Below are positions 53,167 to 63,985 of a DNA stretch of 64,000 nt, piece by piece; position 1 is the stretch's first letter; every line of letters begins with the position of its first letter. Source of the DNA: JAEUHZ01 sp964552795 (lineage in GTDB: Bacteria > Planctomycetota > UBA1135 > GCA-002686595); assembly GCA_964552795.1 (NCBI GenBank), contig CAZKIO010000023.1, forward strand, positions 1 through 64,000, given 5' to 3'. The position numbers and the translations under genes are program-made. Below the pieces are notes generated by a model. That model was not told the origin of the DNA, did no database searches, and saw only the letters and a list, made by a program, of their open reading frames with translations.

Positions 53167-54111
53167 GTGCACACCTTCCTTCCGATCGCGTTCCTCGCCT
53201 CCTTCGCCTGCACCTCGCAGCCCGCCGTCCCCGCGCACGCCGACGCCGCGCTGCAGGAGCGGCCGGCCGAGCGACCCGCGTCGAAGCCCGCCGAGGCGCC
53301 GCGCGAGAAACCGGCGCGGCCGGCGGCGGCGTTCGAGACGATCACGCAGGTGCTCGCCGACAAGGTCGTGATGACCGCCGACCTGTTCCGCGCGGCGGAG
53401 AAGGACGCGCCCGTCCTCGTGTGCATGCACATGACGCGCTCCTCGCGCGGCGAGTGGCGCGAGCTCGCGCCGCGCATCGTCGAGCACGGCTACCACGTGC
53501 TCGCCGTCGACTTGCGCTGCGGCGGCGCGGGCGAGAAGGCCGACCGGCGCACCAAGGAGCGCTCGGGCGTCATGAACGAGACGTGGCAGAGCGCGCAGGC
53601 GGTGGTCGGCCACGACCCGGGCTACCTCGAGGCCTACCCCGATGTCGCGGCGGCCGTCGCATGGGCGCGCAAGCTGTTCCCGAAGTCGCGCGTCGCGCTG
53701 GTGGGCAGTTCGTACTCGGCCACGCTGGCGCTGGTCTACGCGACCGAGCACCCCAAGGCGGTCGACGCGGTGATCGCGCTCTCGCCGGGGGACTACCTGG
53801 CCGAGTGGTCGCCGGTGAAGGAGCGCATCGCGAAGCTCTCCGTGCCGGCCTACATCACCTGCGGCGGCCGCGGCGTCGACGAGGACCACGCGCGCCCGAT
53901 CGCCGACGCGATCACCGACCGCTCGCGGCTGATCACGTTCTGGCCCGAGGACGAGGGCTTCGGCGGCCACCACGGCACGATGACCTTCACGCGCACCGAC
54001 GAGCGCAGCGCGGCCAAGCAGTGGGAGATGTTCTTCCGCGGCGCGGCCCAGGTGCGCGCGCCGGACGCGAAAGCCGGCCGCGGCAAGCAGGCGCCGAAGA
54101 AGGACGACTGA
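53167..54111 (+). CDS. Lipoprotein alpha/beta hydrolase
   Basis: The 314-residue protein begins at GTG 53167 with a signal ending in the lipobox-like FACTS (Cys18), then a Pro/Ala/Lys-rich linker to about residue 55. The hydrolase core has 'VLVCMHMTRSSRGEWRELAP', 'YHVLAVDLRCGG' and the nucleophile elbow 'VALVGSSYSATLALVYATEH' (G-x-S-x-S), a late Asp in 'FWPEDEGFGGHHGTMTF' and candidate His there. Exported enzyme of the serine-hydrolase type; substrate unknown. The Lys-rich end (GRGKQAPKKDD) is unusual. Confidence 0.72.
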   Translation: MHTFLPIAFLASFACTSQPAVPAHADAALQERPAERPASKPAEAPREKPARPAAAFETITQVLADKVVMTADLFRAAEKDAPVLVCMHMTRSSRGEWRELAPRIVEHGYHVLAVDLRCGGAGEKADRRTKERSGVMNETWQSAQAVVGHDPGYLEAYPDVAAAVAWARKLFPKSRVALVGSSYSATLALVYATEHPKAVDAVIALSPGDYLAEWSPVKERIAKLSVPAYITCGGRGVDEDHARPIADAITDRSRLITFWPEDEGFGGHHGTMTFTRTDERSAAKQWEMFFRGAAQVRAPDAKAGRGKQAPKKDD

Positions 54112-54117
54112 GGCCGG

Positions 54118-55965
54118 CTACCGGTCGCGCCGCGCCGGCGCCGCGGTCCCGCCGTAGCCGATCGCGCCCATGCGCGCGCGCGCCTCGGCGTCGAGCTCGA
54201 GCTCGCGCGCGTGCTTCGCGGCCTCCTTCGAGCGCGCGTGGTGCGTCGAGAGGAAGCGGCGCAAGGTCTCGACCTCCTGCGCCCGCGCCGGCGCGAGATC
54301 GATGCGCTCCGCCGGGTCGTCATCCAGCGAATACAGGCGGTTCTCGTCCGCGCCGCGCGCCACCAGCTTGAGCGGACCGCGCAGGATCGCCTTCATCTCG
54401 CGCCGGCCGGCGTGCACGGCTTCGGCGATCACCTGCCGCGGATCTCCCCCCGCGTCGAACAGCGGCTTCAGCGAGCGCGATTCCACGTCCTCGGGCACCG
54501 GCAGGCCGGCGAGATCCAGCAGCGTCGCGTAGAGGTCGAGCGCGCGCACGCGCGGCTCCACCACGCGGCCCTCGGGCACGCGCCCGGGCCAGGCGACGAC
54601 GAGCGGCACGCGCAGGAGCTCCTCGTGCTGCGCGTGGCCGTGGTCGCAGCCGCCGTGCTCCCAGAACTCCTCGCCGTGGTCGGAGTGCAGCACCACGATC
54701 GTGTCCTTCCCGATTCCCTTCGTCTCCAGCATCCCCAAGAGGCGCCCGATCTCGGCGTCGGTGAAGGCGATCTCGCCGTCGTAGAGGTCCGACGACAGCC
54801 GCGCGACCTCGTCCGACGGCCGCTCCTTGCGCAGCGCGGCGAGGTCCGGCGGCCAGTTCTCCAGCGTCCCGACGTCGCGGCCCGCGAAGCGCTGGTCGAA
54901 CGGCGCGGGCGGCGCGTACGGGAAGTGCGGGTCCATCAGGTGCAGGACGAGCATCCACGGACCCTTCCGGTCCTCGATCCACGCCAGGGCCAGGTCGACG
55001 CCGTTCCGCGCGTTGGACCCGTACGACACGTAGCGCTGGAAGCCGCGCTCCAGGCCCGCGGCGCGCGAGAGGTACGGGTTGTTCTGGAACATCGCGGTCG
55101 ACCAGCCGCCGCCCGCGAAGGCCTCCGCGAGCGTGGCGAGGTCGGGGCGCAGCACCTCGGTGGCGTTCGACGTCGAGTCCGTGTCGGTCCCGTAGAGCGC
55201 CTCGCGCTCCGTCACGATCCCCGCGCGGTGCTCGCCGGGCAGGCGCCCGGTGAACAAGGAGCCGTAGCTCGGCAGCGTCCACGGCGCGCTGGAGTACGCG
55301 CTCTCGAAGCGCACGCCGCGCGCCGCGAGGGCATCGAGGTTGGGCGAGGTCGGCCGCGCATAGCCGTAGCAACCCAGCCGGTCGGGTCGCAGCGTATCCA
55401 CCGTGATCAGGAGCACGTTCGGCGCTCCCGCGCGCGCGGGTGCCGCGGCGCGCGCGATGCGCGGCAGTTCGAACGCGGCGCGCACGTTCTCCGCGCCCGC
55501 CGGTGCGGCGCCGATCCAGTCGGCGCGCATCTCGATGGTGAGCGGCTCGCGCACGACGATGCCCGACAGGCTCCAGGGGATCCACGCGCGCGGGGACTGG
55601 GCCAGGTCCACCTCCGTGGAGAACAGGAACTCCACCGGGCCCGCGCCCTTCAGGGTCAGACGCACGCGGCCCTCCGCCGGCGGTCCCTTGGGCACGAGCA
55701 GAGCGCCCGCCGACGACAGGTCGAGCGCCTCGCCCGCGCGCGGCTCGAGCGTCCAGGCCGCGCGTCCGCCCACCGGGATCGTCCACGCGTCGCGCGCATC
55801 GGACAGCACGGACTGCAGGCCGGCGCGCGTGCGCGCCACGTCGTCCGCCGCGCCGCCGGGTCCCAGGTGGTTCGTGATGTCGACGCGCTCGACGCGCGGC
55901 GCAGGCGGCGGATCCGAGCACGCGCCCAGCGCGGCGCAGACGGAGAGCAACAGCAGACGGGCCAT
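54118..55965 (-). CDS. Sulfatase-like (alkaline-phosphatase superfamily) lipoprotein with Thr nucleophile
   Basis: The 615-residue protein starts at ATG 55965 with a lipoprotein signal (LGAC, Cys16). A beta-domain of about 150 residues precedes the catalytic domain. The metal-binding start 'NVLLITVDTLRPDRLGCYGY' (Asp190) and 'TDAEIGRLL' and 'LHSDHGEEFWEHG' motifs are those of sulfatases. At the usual C/S-x-P-S-R signature the sequence reads WTLPSYGSLFTG, with Thr230 where formylglycine-forming Cys/Ser would be and Tyr in place of Arg. It is thus a relative more likely to be a phosphatase or phospho-transferase, or another esterase, than a true sulfatase. Confidence 0.78.
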   Translation of the reverse strand: MARLLLLSVCAALGACSDPPPAPRVERVDITNHLGPGGAADDVARTRAGLQSVLSDARDAWTIPVGGRAAWTLEPRAGEALDLSSAGALLVPKGPPAEGRVRLTLKGAGPVEFLFSTEVDLAQSPRAWIPWSLSGIVVREPLTIEMRADWIGAAPAGAENVRAAFELPRIARAAAPARAGAPNVLLITVDTLRPDRLGCYGYARPTSPNLDALAARGVRFESAYSSAPWTLPSYGSLFTGRLPGEHRAGIVTEREALYGTDTDSTSNATEVLRPDLATLAEAFAGGGWSTAMFQNNPYLSRAAGLERGFQRYVSYGSNARNGVDLALAWIEDRKGPWMLVLHLMDPHFPYAPPAPFDQRFAGRDVGTLENWPPDLAALRKERPSDEVARLSSDLYDGEIAFTDAEIGRLLGMLETKGIGKDTIVVLHSDHGEEFWEHGGCDHGHAQHEELLRVPLVVAWPGRVPEGRVVEPRVRALDLYATLLDLAGLPVPEDVESRSLKPLFDAGGDPRQVIAEAVHAGRREMKAILRGPLKLVARGADENRLYSLDDDPAERIDLAPARAQEVETLRRFLSTHHARSKEAAKHARELELDAEARARMGAIGYGGTAAPARRDR

Positions 55966-56042
55966 CCCGCTGATTCCAGCAGACGGCAACCCCCGTGTCC
56001 CGCACGCGTCCGCTTTCGCCGGGCGCGACAGCCCGGCTGCCT

Positions 56043-57599
56043 TCAGGGCCCGGTGCGTTCGTACAACCCGTGCCGGCCGACCGCATCGCGCACCACGAGC
56101 CGGTAGGGCCCGCCGTGCGCCTCGAACTGCGGCCGCTTCTCGAACACGTTCACCGCACCGACGACGAACCGCGGCCAGGTCTCGGGCGCGCCCTCCAGGT
56201 AGTCTTCGCGCGCGATCACGCCGCGGTCGAGCATCCGGTAGATCACCGCCTTGTCGCCGAACGCGACGACCTGGTCCCCGGGCCGCAACTCGCGCTGCAG
56301 GCGGTCGTACAGCGCCTCGTCGACGCGGCGGTGGTCGAGCTGGTCGGTCTGGCTGTAGAGGTGCTGCAGGAACAGCGGGCCGCCGTGCCGGCCGAACAGC
56401 GTGCTCCAGCTCGTCGCGCCGAGGAACGCGAGCGTGGCGCAGCCCACCGCGGCGCCCGCGCCGTGCCCGTAGCGTTCCGCGATCCACGCCACGCCGCCCG
56501 CGGCGAGGATCGACAGGATCAGGTAGGACGGCAGGTACGCGCGCATGAGCCAAGCGTCGCCGAAGAAGAGGACGAGCAGCGCCGCACCGGCCAGCGCGTT
56601 CCCCGCGAGCCAGCGCGCCGCGCCGCGGTCCGTGCGGCGCAGCCACACGAAGCCCGCGAGCGCGAGCGCCAGGATCGGCCAGGTCAAGACGAGGTCCAGG
56701 CGCTGCGCGACGAACAGGTTCTGGAGCGACATGGCCTTCAGCTCGGGCCAGGGGAGCTGCGCGCGGCCGCCGGGGTCGAACCACACGCGCTGCGCGAACG
56801 GGCTGAACAGCATCAGCGCCAGCGTCAGCGCGCCGGCGGGCGCGGCGCCCGCGACGTAGCTCCAGGTGCGGCCCGCGCCGAGCGCCGCGCCGGGGCTCCA
56901 GCGTTCGCCGCGGATCCACGGCGCCGCGAGCGCGACCAGCGCGGTGCCCGCGACGTACGGTGCGACGCCCTCCTGCCAGCCGAACGCCAGGAGCGACGTG
57001 GCGGCGAGACCGCCCGCGCAGCGCACGAGCGTCCCGCGCCCCGGCTCAGGCCGCGCGACCAGGAGGCGGTGCGCGATGATCAGGAACGCGAGGTAGAAGC
57101 ACGCGAACCCCACCTGTCCCCAGCCCGTGCGCGACAGGAACGCGTGCTGCGGCGAGAGCGCGACGAAGGCCGCGGCGAGCAGCGCCCACGCGCGCCTGGA
57201 GGGTGCCAGACGCCGCACGAGCAGCCACACGAGGAACACGCCGAGCGTCCCGGTGAACGCGCTGGAGAGGCGCAGCGACTCGAGCGCACCGAAGCCCGAG
57301 CGCCACAGCCAGCGCGCCGCGAGCTGGTGCAGGTACGAGTGCTGGTAGGTCCGGTTCTCGTCGGCGTACAGGTCCGCGAGCTCCCTCGCCCACTCCACGT
57401 CGGAGCGCACGCGCTCGGCGAGGCTCCCGTCGCGCGCGAGCTCGTGGATGCGCGCCGAGTGCAGGTACGCGCCGTCGTCGGGACCGATGCGGAACGCCGT
57501 GAGGTCGTGCGTGCGCAGCCACAGGGCCGCGAGCAGGATCGCCAGCAGCGCGCCCCACTCGAGCGCGCGCAGCCTCGGACCGCCCGCCTCCGGCTCCAT
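56043..57599 (-). CDS. GT39-like polytopic glycosyltransferase
   Basis: The 518-residue inner-membrane protein has about ten helices. The first helix is followed by 'LTAFRIGPDDGAYLHSARI', with the Asp-Asp pair that sits at the catalytic position of PMT/ArnT-type enzymes, and 'HSYLHQLAARWLW'. The last 100 residues are soluble, with 'RELRPGDQVVAFGDKAVIYR' and a Rossmann-like pattern. Predicted to use a polyprenyl-linked sugar; acceptor unknown. It is 6 bp from ridA on the same strand. Confidence 0.75.
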   Translation of the reverse strand: MEPEAGGPRLRALEWGALLAILLAALWLRTHDLTAFRIGPDDGAYLHSARIHELARDGSLAERVRSDVEWARELADLYADENRTYQHSYLHQLAARWLWRSGFGALESLRLSSAFTGTLGVFLVWLLVRRLAPSRRAWALLAAAFVALSPQHAFLSRTGWGQVGFACFYLAFLIIAHRLLVARPEPGRGTLVRCAGGLAATSLLAFGWQEGVAPYVAGTALVALAAPWIRGERWSPGAALGAGRTWSYVAGAAPAGALTLALMLFSPFAQRVWFDPGGRAQLPWPELKAMSLQNLFVAQRLDLVLTWPILALALAGFVWLRRTDRGAARWLAGNALAGAALLVLFFGDAWLMRAYLPSYLILSILAAGGVAWIAERYGHGAGAAVGCATLAFLGATSWSTLFGRHGGPLFLQHLYSQTDQLDHRRVDEALYDRLQRELRPGDQVVAFGDKAVIYRMLDRGVIAREDYLEGAPETWPRFVVGAVNVFEKRPQFEAHGGPYRLVVRDAVGRHGLYERTGP

Positions 57600-57605
57600 C
57601 CGCTC

Positions 57606-57998
57606 TCAGCCGACCAGCGCCACGCAGTCGATCTCGACCAGCGCCTCGCGCGGCAGCTCCTTCACCGCGACCGTCGCGCGCGCCGGCGTCGCGTCGCCGG
57701 TGAAGTAGCGGCCGTACACCGCGTTCATCGCCGCGAAATCGGCCATGCGCACGAGGTACACGTTGGTCTTGACGACTTTGTCGAGGCTGCTGCCGGCCGC
57801 GGCGAGCACCGCCTTCAGGTTCTCCAGCGCGCGCTCGGTCTGCTCGGCCACGTCCTTGCCCGTCAACTGGCCGGTCTCGGGGTGCAGCGCGATCTGGCCG
57901 GAGCAGTACACCGTTCCGCCGGCCACGATCGCCTGGCTGTAGGGGCCGATCGCCCCGGGGGCGCCTTGGGTCGCGATCTTCTTCTTGGTCTGCGTCAT
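57606..57998 (-). CDS. ridA: RidA family enamine/imine deaminase
   Basis: The 130-residue cytoplasmic protein hydrolyses reactive 2-aminoacrylate and related imines made by PLP enzymes. Key blocks are 'GAIGPYSQAIVAGGTVYCSG', 'KTNVYLVRMADFAAMNAVY', and 'PARATVAVKELPREALVEID', with the substrate-binding Arg and the late Glu. Length and trimer interface sequence are usual. It overlaps coaD by 4 bp, an unusual but simple coupling. Confidence 0.92.
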   Translation of the reverse strand: MTQTKKKIATQGAPGAIGPYSQAIVAGGTVYCSGQIALHPETGQLTGKDVAEQTERALENLKAVLAAAGSSLDKVVKTNVYLVRMADFAAMNAVYGRYFTGDATPARATVAVKELPREALVEIDCVALVG

Positions 57999-58495
57999 GG
58001 CTTGGTTCGGGGTTCGAGTTTCCGCAGCGCCTCCGCCACGGACTTGGGGACGAAGCGCGCCGCGTCACCGCCCGCGAGGGCGATCTGGCGCACCAGGGTG
58101 CTCGACACGTGGGCGAAGCGCGGCGCGGGCGCGAGCAGGATCGTCTCGATCCCCGGCGCGAGTTCGGCGTTGGTGCGCGCCATCGCGACCTCGTAGTCGA
58201 AGTCCGCGCCGCCGCGCACGCCGCGCACCAGGACCGTCGCGCCCAGCCTGCGCGCCGCGTCCACCACGAGGCCCTCGACCTTCACGACCTCGACGCCCGC
58301 GAACGCGGCGCAGGCCTCGCGCAGCATCTCCATGCGCTGCTCGACGCCGAACAGCGTGCGCTTCGCCGGATCGAACGCGACGCCGACCGTCACGCGGCCG
58401 AACAGGCGCAGGGCCCGCTCCAGGAGGTCGAGGTGGCCCAGCGTCGCCGGGTCGAAGGTGCCCGGGAAGAGGGCGTGCTGTGCGGGGCCGCTCAT
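57995..58495 (-). CDS. coaD: Pantetheine-phosphate adenylyltransferase
   Basis: The 166-residue enzyme makes dephospho-CoA from 4'-phosphopantetheine and ATP, the fourth of five CoA-biosynthesis steps. The T/HxGH motif is TLGH in 'ALFPGTFDPATLGHLDL', and the second ATP motif is 'AHVSSTLVRQIALAGGD'. 'VLVRGVRGGADFDYEVAMA' matches the family. ATG 58495 is chosen, as an alternative 27 bp further upstream adds nothing conserved. Its end overlaps ridA; the start faces comEC. Confidence 0.94.
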   Translation of the reverse strand: MSGPAQHALFPGTFDPATLGHLDLLERALRLFGRVTVGVAFDPAKRTLFGVEQRMEMLREACAAFAGVEVVKVEGLVVDAARRLGATVLVRGVRGGADFDYEVAMARTNAELAPGIETILLAPAPRFAHVSSTLVRQIALAGGDAARFVPKSVAEALRKLEPRTKP

Positions 58496-58536
58496 GCGGG
58501 CCGCGGATTGTAGCGGCCGCAACCGCCGGACAGGCC

Positions 58537-60918
58537 GTGCGTCGTGGGAGAGTGCGCCTCGCGACCGGCCTCCCGCGTCCCCTGCTCGCCGCGGCCCTCG
58601 CGGTCGTAGCCGGCGGAGCGCTGGCCGCGGGCGTCCCGGACCTTTCGGCCGAGGCGTGGCGACGCGCGGCCCTCGCTACGCTGGTCGGCGCGCTCCTCGT
58701 CCTCGTCCGCGGGCGCAGCGGGCCGCGGACACGGCTGGCGGCGATCGCGTTGCTGCTCGTCGCGTTGGCCGGCGCTCGCGCACGCGCCGACGCGGACCGG
58801 CCGGCGAGCCGCGAGGGCCGGTTCGAGCCCGTGTGGGCCGCCGGCGGCACCGTCCGCGCGCGCCTCGCGCCGGGACGCCTGGAGGTCGACGTCGCCGAGG
58901 GACTCGTCGCGCCGGGCGAGCTCGTGCGGATCGTCGGCGGCCGCGCACCCTCGCCGCTGGCGCGCGGGCCCGTGCCGCCGCCTCCGCTGCGCGGCGCGGC
59001 GCACGTGCTGCAGCTCCTGCCCGACGAACTGGTGCGGCTCGCGCCGCGTGCGCGCGGCCCGCGCGCCGATGTCGACGCCTGGGTCGCCGGGCTGCGCGCG
59101 CGGCTCATCCGGAACCTCGGCACCATCGAGGATCCCGCGGCGCGGGGCCTGGCGGCGGCGCTGGTGTTCGGCGATCTGGGCGCGATGCCCGAGGAGATCC
59201 CCGATCTCTTCGTGCGCACCGGCACGTTCCACGCGCTGGCGATCAGCGGCGTGCAGGTCGCGTTGATCGCGGCACTCCTGCTCGGTCCGGTCGCCGCACT
59301 GGTCGCGCGGACGCTGCGCGCGCTGGGAACCCGCGGGTCGCGCTGGGCTGGCGAAGCCGTGCGCGCCGCGCTGCTCGCGCTCTACGTGCCGCTGGCCGGC
59401 GCGGGGCCGCCGGTCGTGCGCGCGGCGCTGTGCGGTGCGCTGGCCTTCGTCGCGCCGCTGGCGCCCGCGCGCGGCCGCGCGCGCGTGCGCGCACGCGGCG
59501 CCGAAGCGATCGCGCGCCTGGGACGGCGGCCCGACGGAGTGTCGCTGTGGTCGCTGGCGCTGCTCCTGGAGTGCGCGCTGCACCCCGACGCCCCGAGCGA
59601 GCTCTCCGTGCAGCTCTCGTACGCCGCGACGCTGGGCCTGATCGTCGGCACGGGGCCGCTGCGCCGGCGCCTGCGTCCGCCGCTGCCCGCCGCCGCGGAC
59701 GCGCTGGGACGCCCGCGCAGCCTGCTCCTGCGCGCCCTCGCCGCGCGCGCGGGCCTCGCGGCCGCCGGCGGACTCGCCGCTTCGATCGCCGCCGTGCTCG
59801 CGACGCTGCCGATCGTGTGGACGCGCCTGGGCGAGTGGTCTCCGCTGGGCGTGATCGCGACGCTGGCCATCGCGCTGCCGACGACGATCCTGCTGCTCGC
59901 GGGCTGGTGCGCGGCGCTCGTGCCCGGCGCGGTGCCCGAGATCGTGCTCTCCCTCCCGTCGCACGCGATGCTGGCGACGCTGCGCGGACTCGACGGATTC
60001 CCGGGCACGCCCGAGCCGCTGCCGCCGCGGCCGGCGTGGCTGCTCGCGGCGTGCGCGCTGCTGGCGTTCGCGGCGTGGACGCTGCGTTCCGAGCGCGCGG
60101 CACGCGCCTGTGGCCGCGTCGCCGCGCTGCTCGGCGCGCTGATCCTCGTTCCGTGGACGACCGCGCCGCGCCGCTTCGAGCTCTGGGCGCTGGAAGTCGG
60201 CGGCGGCACGTGCTGCGTCGTGCGCGCGCCGGGTCTGGGCACATGGGTCTTCGACGCCGGCTCGCGCAACCGTCGGCAGGTGGCGCGCGCGGCGCTGGCG
60301 CCGCTCCTGCGCGGATTCGACCTGGGGACCCTGGGCGTCGTGCTGAGCCACCCCGACCGCGACCACGATCTGGCGCTGCCCTGGCTGGTGGCGCGCTGGC
60401 CGCCGGCGGCCTACGCGGGTGCGCTGCCCGCACACGTCGCCGCGCGGTTGCCGCACACCGTGCCGCGCATCGACCTCGCGCGCGGCCGCGCCGGGCTCCC
60501 GCCGCTGCAAGGAGCCTGTACGGGTCCCGTCGCGTGGCTCGAGCGCGGTCTCGACGTGCCGGGCAACGAGGGTTCGCGCACGCTGCGCCTGGCCTGGTTC
60601 GGCGAGGAGGTCGTGCTGTGCGGCGACGCGGAGGCCGAGGGCCTGCGCGCGTGGCTGGATCTGGAGCCCCTCCCGCGGCCCGTGCGGCTGCTGCTCGCGC
60701 CCCACCACGGCTCGGAGACGGAGTTGCTGGCCCCGCTGCTCGCGGCGACGGATCCGTGCGAGGTGTGGATCAGCGGCGGCGCGCGACCCGCGATCGGGGC
60801 CGAGTTGAGCCGTCGCGGGCTGCCCTGGCGCTCGACGGGGCGGGACGGCGTGCTGTGGATGGCCCTGGAGCCGCCCGCGGGTTGGAATGGAGCGTGCAGG
60901 CCGATCGATCCGCCATGA
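58537..60918 (+). CDS. comEC: ComEC/Rec2-type DNA-uptake channel protein
   Basis: The 793-residue protein has an N-terminal membrane/OB-like part, a competence domain of about ten helices (about 190-520: 'VRTGTFHALAISGVQVALIA', 'GAGPPVVRAALCGALAF', 'VQLSYAATLGLIVG') and a C-terminal metallo-beta-lactamase-like domain. The latter has 'VVLSHPDRDHDLALPWLVAR', 'VLCGDAEAEGLRAW' and 'LLAPHHGSETELL', equivalent to the nuclease-type metal ligands. GTG 58537 is used; GTG 58552 is possible. Predicted to move single-stranded DNA into the cytoplasm. Its stop overlaps the next gene in ATGA. Confidence 0.9.
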   Translation: MRRGRVRLATGLPRPLLAAALAVVAGGALAAGVPDLSAEAWRRAALATLVGALLVLVRGRSGPRTRLAAIALLLVALAGARARADADRPASREGRFEPVWAAGGTVRARLAPGRLEVDVAEGLVAPGELVRIVGGRAPSPLARGPVPPPPLRGAAHVLQLLPDELVRLAPRARGPRADVDAWVAGLRARLIRNLGTIEDPAARGLAAALVFGDLGAMPEEIPDLFVRTGTFHALAISGVQVALIAALLLGPVAALVARTLRALGTRGSRWAGEAVRAALLALYVPLAGAGPPVVRAALCGALAFVAPLAPARGRARVRARGAEAIARLGRRPDGVSLWSLALLLECALHPDAPSELSVQLSYAATLGLIVGTGPLRRRLRPPLPAAADALGRPRSLLLRALAARAGLAAAGGLAASIAAVLATLPIVWTRLGEWSPLGVIATLAIALPTTILLLAGWCAALVPGAVPEIVLSLPSHAMLATLRGLDGFPGTPEPLPPRPAWLLAACALLAFAAWTLRSERAARACGRVAALLGALILVPWTTAPRRFELWALEVGGGTCCVVRAPGLGTWVFDAGSRNRRQVARAALAPLLRGFDLGTLGVVLSHPDRDHDLALPWLVARWPPAAYAGALPAHVAARLPHTVPRIDLARGRAGLPPLQGACTGPVAWLERGLDVPGNEGSRTLRLAWFGEEVVLCGDAEAEGLRAWLDLEPLPRPVRLLLAPHHGSETELLAPLLAATDPCEVWISGGARPAIGAELSRRGLPWRSTGRDGVLWMALEPPAGWNGACRPIDPP

Positions 60919-62093
60919 ACCCCGCCACCCTGCTCCTCGTCCTCCTCGCCGGCCAGTCGCCGGCACCGGCCGGCCCCGCGACGACGGCCCCAGAGCGCTG
61001 GGTGCTGCACGTGGTCGGCGGCGGCGTCGAGCGCGTGCTGGCGCGCGAGACCGCCGACGGGTTCGAGGTGCGGCGCGGCAAGGTCTGGGAGCCCGTGCCG
61101 CGCGACCTCGTCGCGCGCGCCGTGCGGGAGCGCGACGCGCTCAAGGAGTTCGAGCGCCTGCGCGCCGCGGCCGGAACACAGCCCGTGCGGCGCGTCGAGT
61201 GCGCGCGCTGGGCGTTCTCGCAGGGACTGCTCGACGAGGCGCTGTCCGTGATCGACGACGTGCTGGACGCCGATCCCGACCAGCCGGCGGCCCGCGCGTT
61301 CGTCGCGCGCGCGCCGCTGTCGCTGACGCTGCCGGGCTCCGCCGACCGCAGCCTCGCACTGCGCCTCGTGTACTGCGGCGCGCGCGCGCAACCGGCCGTG
61401 CGCGAGCTGGCCGCGCTGCGCCTCGCCGACGAACCGCGCGAGGCGGCGCTGGCCGAGGTCGTGCGGCAGTTGCGCTCCCCGTCAGCGTCGGTGCGCGCCT
61501 TCGCCGCGTTCGCGCTGCGGCGCCTGGACGCGCGGGCCGAGCCGACGGCGCTCGTGCGCCGCGCGGTGATCGATCCTTCGGAGCGCGTGCGCACGGAAGC
61601 CGCGCGCGCGTTGCGCGACGCCGGCGACGCGGAGCTGGCGTGGCGCGTCGCGGCCGCGCTGGAGCACGAGGACGGGCGCCTGCGCGCGGCCGCCGCACGC
61701 TCGCTGGGCGAGATGGGCTACGCCGCGGTGGTGCCCGCGATCGCCGCGCGCCTCGCGGCGGTGCAGGCCGGCGGCCATCCCGGCGGAACGCGCGCGCACA
61801 CCTGGGTCGGGCGGCAGGTGGCCTACGTCAAGGATTACGACGTCGAGATCGCGCAGGCCGCGTCGATCGCCGATCCGATCGTGGGCGTGGTCGACGACGC
61901 GACGCAGCTCGACGTGCGCGTCGGCGGCGTGTCGATGCTGCGCATCGAGATCGAACGCCGCGCGCTGTGCCGCGCGCTGGGGACGCTGACGGGCGAACCG
62001 ATCGGCGATGATCCCGAGGCCTGGCTCGCCTGGTGGCGCGACCACGAACGCAGGCGCGCGGCCGGCGAGGCGGCGACCGGCGGAGCGCGGTAG
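60915..62093 (+). CDS. Exported HEAT-repeat protein
   Basis: The 392-residue protein starts at ATG 60915 with a short signal-like N-terminus (TLLLVLLAGQSPAPAG). Residues of about 140-270 contain HEAT/PBS-type repeats: 'REAALAEVVRQLRSPSASVR', 'DPSERVRTEAARALRDAGDA' and 'EHEDGRLRAAAARSLGEMGY'. A central helical pair before them resembles TPR. A C-terminal region follows with 'YVKDYDVEIAQAASIADPIV' and a final helical 'WLAWWRDHERRR' stretch. The family is unknown; protein-protein contacts are likely. It is co-translated with comEC but may be unrelated in function. Confidence 0.7.
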   Translation: MNPATLLLVLLAGQSPAPAGPATTAPERWVLHVVGGGVERVLARETADGFEVRRGKVWEPVPRDLVARAVRERDALKEFERLRAAAGTQPVRRVECARWAFSQGLLDEALSVIDDVLDADPDQPAARAFVARAPLSLTLPGSADRSLALRLVYCGARAQPAVRELAALRLADEPREAALAEVVRQLRSPSASVRAFAAFALRRLDARAEPTALVRRAVIDPSERVRTEAARALRDAGDAELAWRVAAALEHEDGRLRAAAARSLGEMGYAAVVPAIAARLAAVQAGGHPGGTRAHTWVGRQVAYVKDYDVEIAQAASIADPIVGVVDDATQLDVRVGGVSMLRIEIERRALCRALGTLTGEPIGDDPEAWLAWWRDHERRRAAGEAATGGAR

Positions 62094-62159
62094 GCACGCG
62101 CGCCACGCCACCCATCGAGTGCACCCGCCGACGAACACGGTCCGATGCCGCCGGCGTGG

Positions 62160-62294
62160 TGGATGCCGTGATGCCGCTCGTTCTGCTGCACGGACGCCAG
62201 CGCGTCGCTTGCGACCGGCACCTTGGCGCGCACCACCCCATTGGGGGAAGGCCAGCGCTGCCTGCTTCGCTTCCCTCGTGCGTCGTGACCGCAT
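62160..62294 (-). pseudogene. Degraded N-terminus of a REP-associated tyrosine transposase (RAYT)
   Basis: Read on the minus strand from ATG 62294, the frame gives MRSRRTREAKQAALAFPQWG, followed by GARQGAGRKRRAGV and then a diverged Arg/His-rich stretch. The opening 'basic - Lys-Gln - (hydrophobic) - FPxWGGxRxGAGRK - RAGV' is the signature front of many RAYT (Y1, TnpA-REP) transposases. The expected HxH nuclease motif and downstream Tyr do not follow, so only a remnant of about 45 codons is left. Nothing else recognisable fills the 356-bp gap between 62094 and 62449. The remnant may be tied to the REP-like repeats elsewhere in the window. Confidence 0.5.
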
Positions 62295-62449
62295 CACCCC
62301 CACGACGAACGGCTGCGGCAACGGTCGCAGGGATACTCGGATTCCCGGCGGGCGTTCGCGTGCGCTCTGTTTGCGCGCATCTTGAAAGGGCATCTGTGGA
62401 AGCGGCGGCCGCGCCGCGCCACTCCGCGCCGCACCGCCGCCCGCCCGAC

Positions 62450-63985
<1,536 letters not shown>

